Origin: Janthinobacterium tructae | GTDB lineage: Bacteria > Pseudomonadota > Gammaproteobacteria > Burkholderiales > Burkholderiaceae_D | Reading direction: 5' to 3' | NCBI RefSeq assembly: GCF_006517255.1 | Contig: NZ_CP041185.1 | Span: 6,200,001-6,264,000, forward strand | DNA: 64,000 bases | Shown: positions 63,343 to 64,000 of the stretch, one piece after another | Numbering within the stretch: the stretch's first letter is position 1 | Layout: every line of letters starts with the position of its first letter | Made by a program: the position numbers and the translations under genes | Notes under the pieces: model-generated | Told to the model about the DNA's origin: nothing | The model's database searches: none | Seen by the model: the letters and a program-made list of their open reading frames with translations, nothing else

Positions 63343-64000
63343 ATGACACTTCATTTGTACGATACGTATAGCCGCAGCCTGCGGCCGTTTGAACCCATCG
63401 CCCCTGGCCAGGCGGGCCTGTATGCCTGCGGGCCCACCGTCTACGATTACGCGCACATCGGCAACCTGCGCACCTATCTGTTCGTCGACGGCTTGCGCCG
63501 TGCGCTGGAATTCAATGGCTTGCAGGTGCGCCATGTGATGAACATCACGGACGTGGGCCATTTGACGTCGGACGCGGACTGCGGCGACGACAAGATCGAG
63601 GCGCGCAGCCGGCGCAGCGGCGAATCGGCCTGGGACATTGCCGCCGCCTTCACGCGCGCGTTTGAAGACGATTTGCGCCAGTTGAATATCCTGCCGCCCA
63701 GCGTCTGGTGCCGCGCCACGGACCATATCGCGGAACAGATCGCGTTCATCGGCGACCTGGAAGCGAAGGGCTACACCTACCGCACCGACGACGGCATCTA
63801 TTTCGACACCACGCGCCAGGACGATTATGGCAAGCTGGCGCGGCTGAAGCGCGACGGCCTGCAGGCGGGCAAGCGGGTGGAGCTGGGCGAGAAGCGCGAT
63901 ATCTGCGACTTCGCGCTGTGGAAGTTCAGCGGCGTACCGGGCCAGCGGCAGATGGAGTGGGACAGCCCCTGGGGCCTGGGTTTCCCCGGCTGGCACATCG
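63343..64000 (+). CDS. cysS: Cysteinyl-tRNA synthetase, 3' end outside the window
   Basis: 219 codons visible from the ATG at 63343, open at the right edge. Class I synthetase: zinc-ligand Cys in [21 protein letters not shown] (with the HIGH motif as HIGN), [27 protein letters not shown] near the end. The N-terminus is canonical for CysS. A hairpin with U-tract lies in its leader. Confidence 0.95.
   Translation, partial: MTLHLYDTYSRSLRPFEPIAPGQAGLYACGPTVYDYAHIGNLRTYLFVDGLRRALEFNGLQVRHVMNITDVGHLTSDADCGDDKIEARSRRSGESAWDIAAAFTRAFEDDLRQLNILPPSVWCRATDHIAEQIAFIGDLEAKGYTYRTDDGIYFDTTRQDDYGKLARLKRDGLQAGKRVELGEKRDICDFALWKFSGVPGQRQMEWDSPWGLGFPGWHI

Overview
The window looks like the chromosome of a high-GC betaproteobacterium of the Oxalobacteraceae (Janthinobacterium, Massilia or Duganella type). 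The evidence is gene order and family content, not a database search. It carries a betaproteobacterial flhDC-mot-che supercluster, a DUF3460-scpA-panC operon, EarP next to an EF-P with Arg32, an lysR-lysA divergon, and a TonB receptor behind a Fur-type promoter. Genes are tightly packed on both strands. Both edges cut genes: an FGGY sugar kinase on the left and cysS on the right.

Layout. 1-9.6 kb: FGGY kinase (5' cut), a Fur-type promoter and a haem-type TonB receptor, a REC-PAS-GGDEF protein, a class I/II aminotransferase, and an EamA exporter divergent from a MocR/GntR regulator. 9.6-17.1 kb: htpG behind a sigma32-type promoter, a small membrane protein, an alpha/beta hydrolase, a secreted unknown, and an LRR protein overlapping a secreted MORN/YwqK-repeat protein. 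17.2-19.9 kb: kynU-kynA plus an RBBP9-type hydrolase. 19.9-20.5 kb: a long regulatory interval. 20.5-33.6 kb: flhD-flhC, a membrane methyltransferase, motA-motB, a CheZ-like protein, cheY, cheA, cheW, an MCP, cheR, cheD, cheB and cheY. The set covers motor stators, signalling and adaptation and ends in a strong terminator.

33.6-49 kb: a shortened SDR, a lipoprotein, panC-scpA-DUF3460, metG-GNAT, apbC, DUF4399, an NPP/alkaline-phosphatase-family enzyme, a phospholipase D lipoprotein, lysA/lysR and gltX. 49-55.1 kb: three identical tRNA-Ala(GGC) and five identical tRNA-Glu(TTC) genes. The array is interrupted by two decayed tRNA-Ala copies, a 170-bp tandem repeat, a LysR-lhgO-MHS transporter islet and a LysR gene relic. 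55.2-64 kb: earP-efp, an amidase-like probable pseudoenzyme, three small genes (one Ivy-like lysozyme inhibitor), aqpZ, an AraC regulator divergent from a fosmidomycin-resistance-type exporter, and the start of cysS.

What stands out: the flhDC leader has two tandem sigma28-like promoters at exact spacing plus an FNR-type box and two further perfect inverted repeats. CheA has three GYGFF repeats in its linker. A CheZ-like DxxxQ protein sits before cheY and shares its C-terminal IELF with CheD. The cheD-cheB gap holds a nested hairpin element, and the tRNA array is decaying. A REP-like palindrome (core GTCGGATTA...TAATCCGAC and variants) recurs at least eight times between genes. I see no CRISPR array, integrase or transposase.
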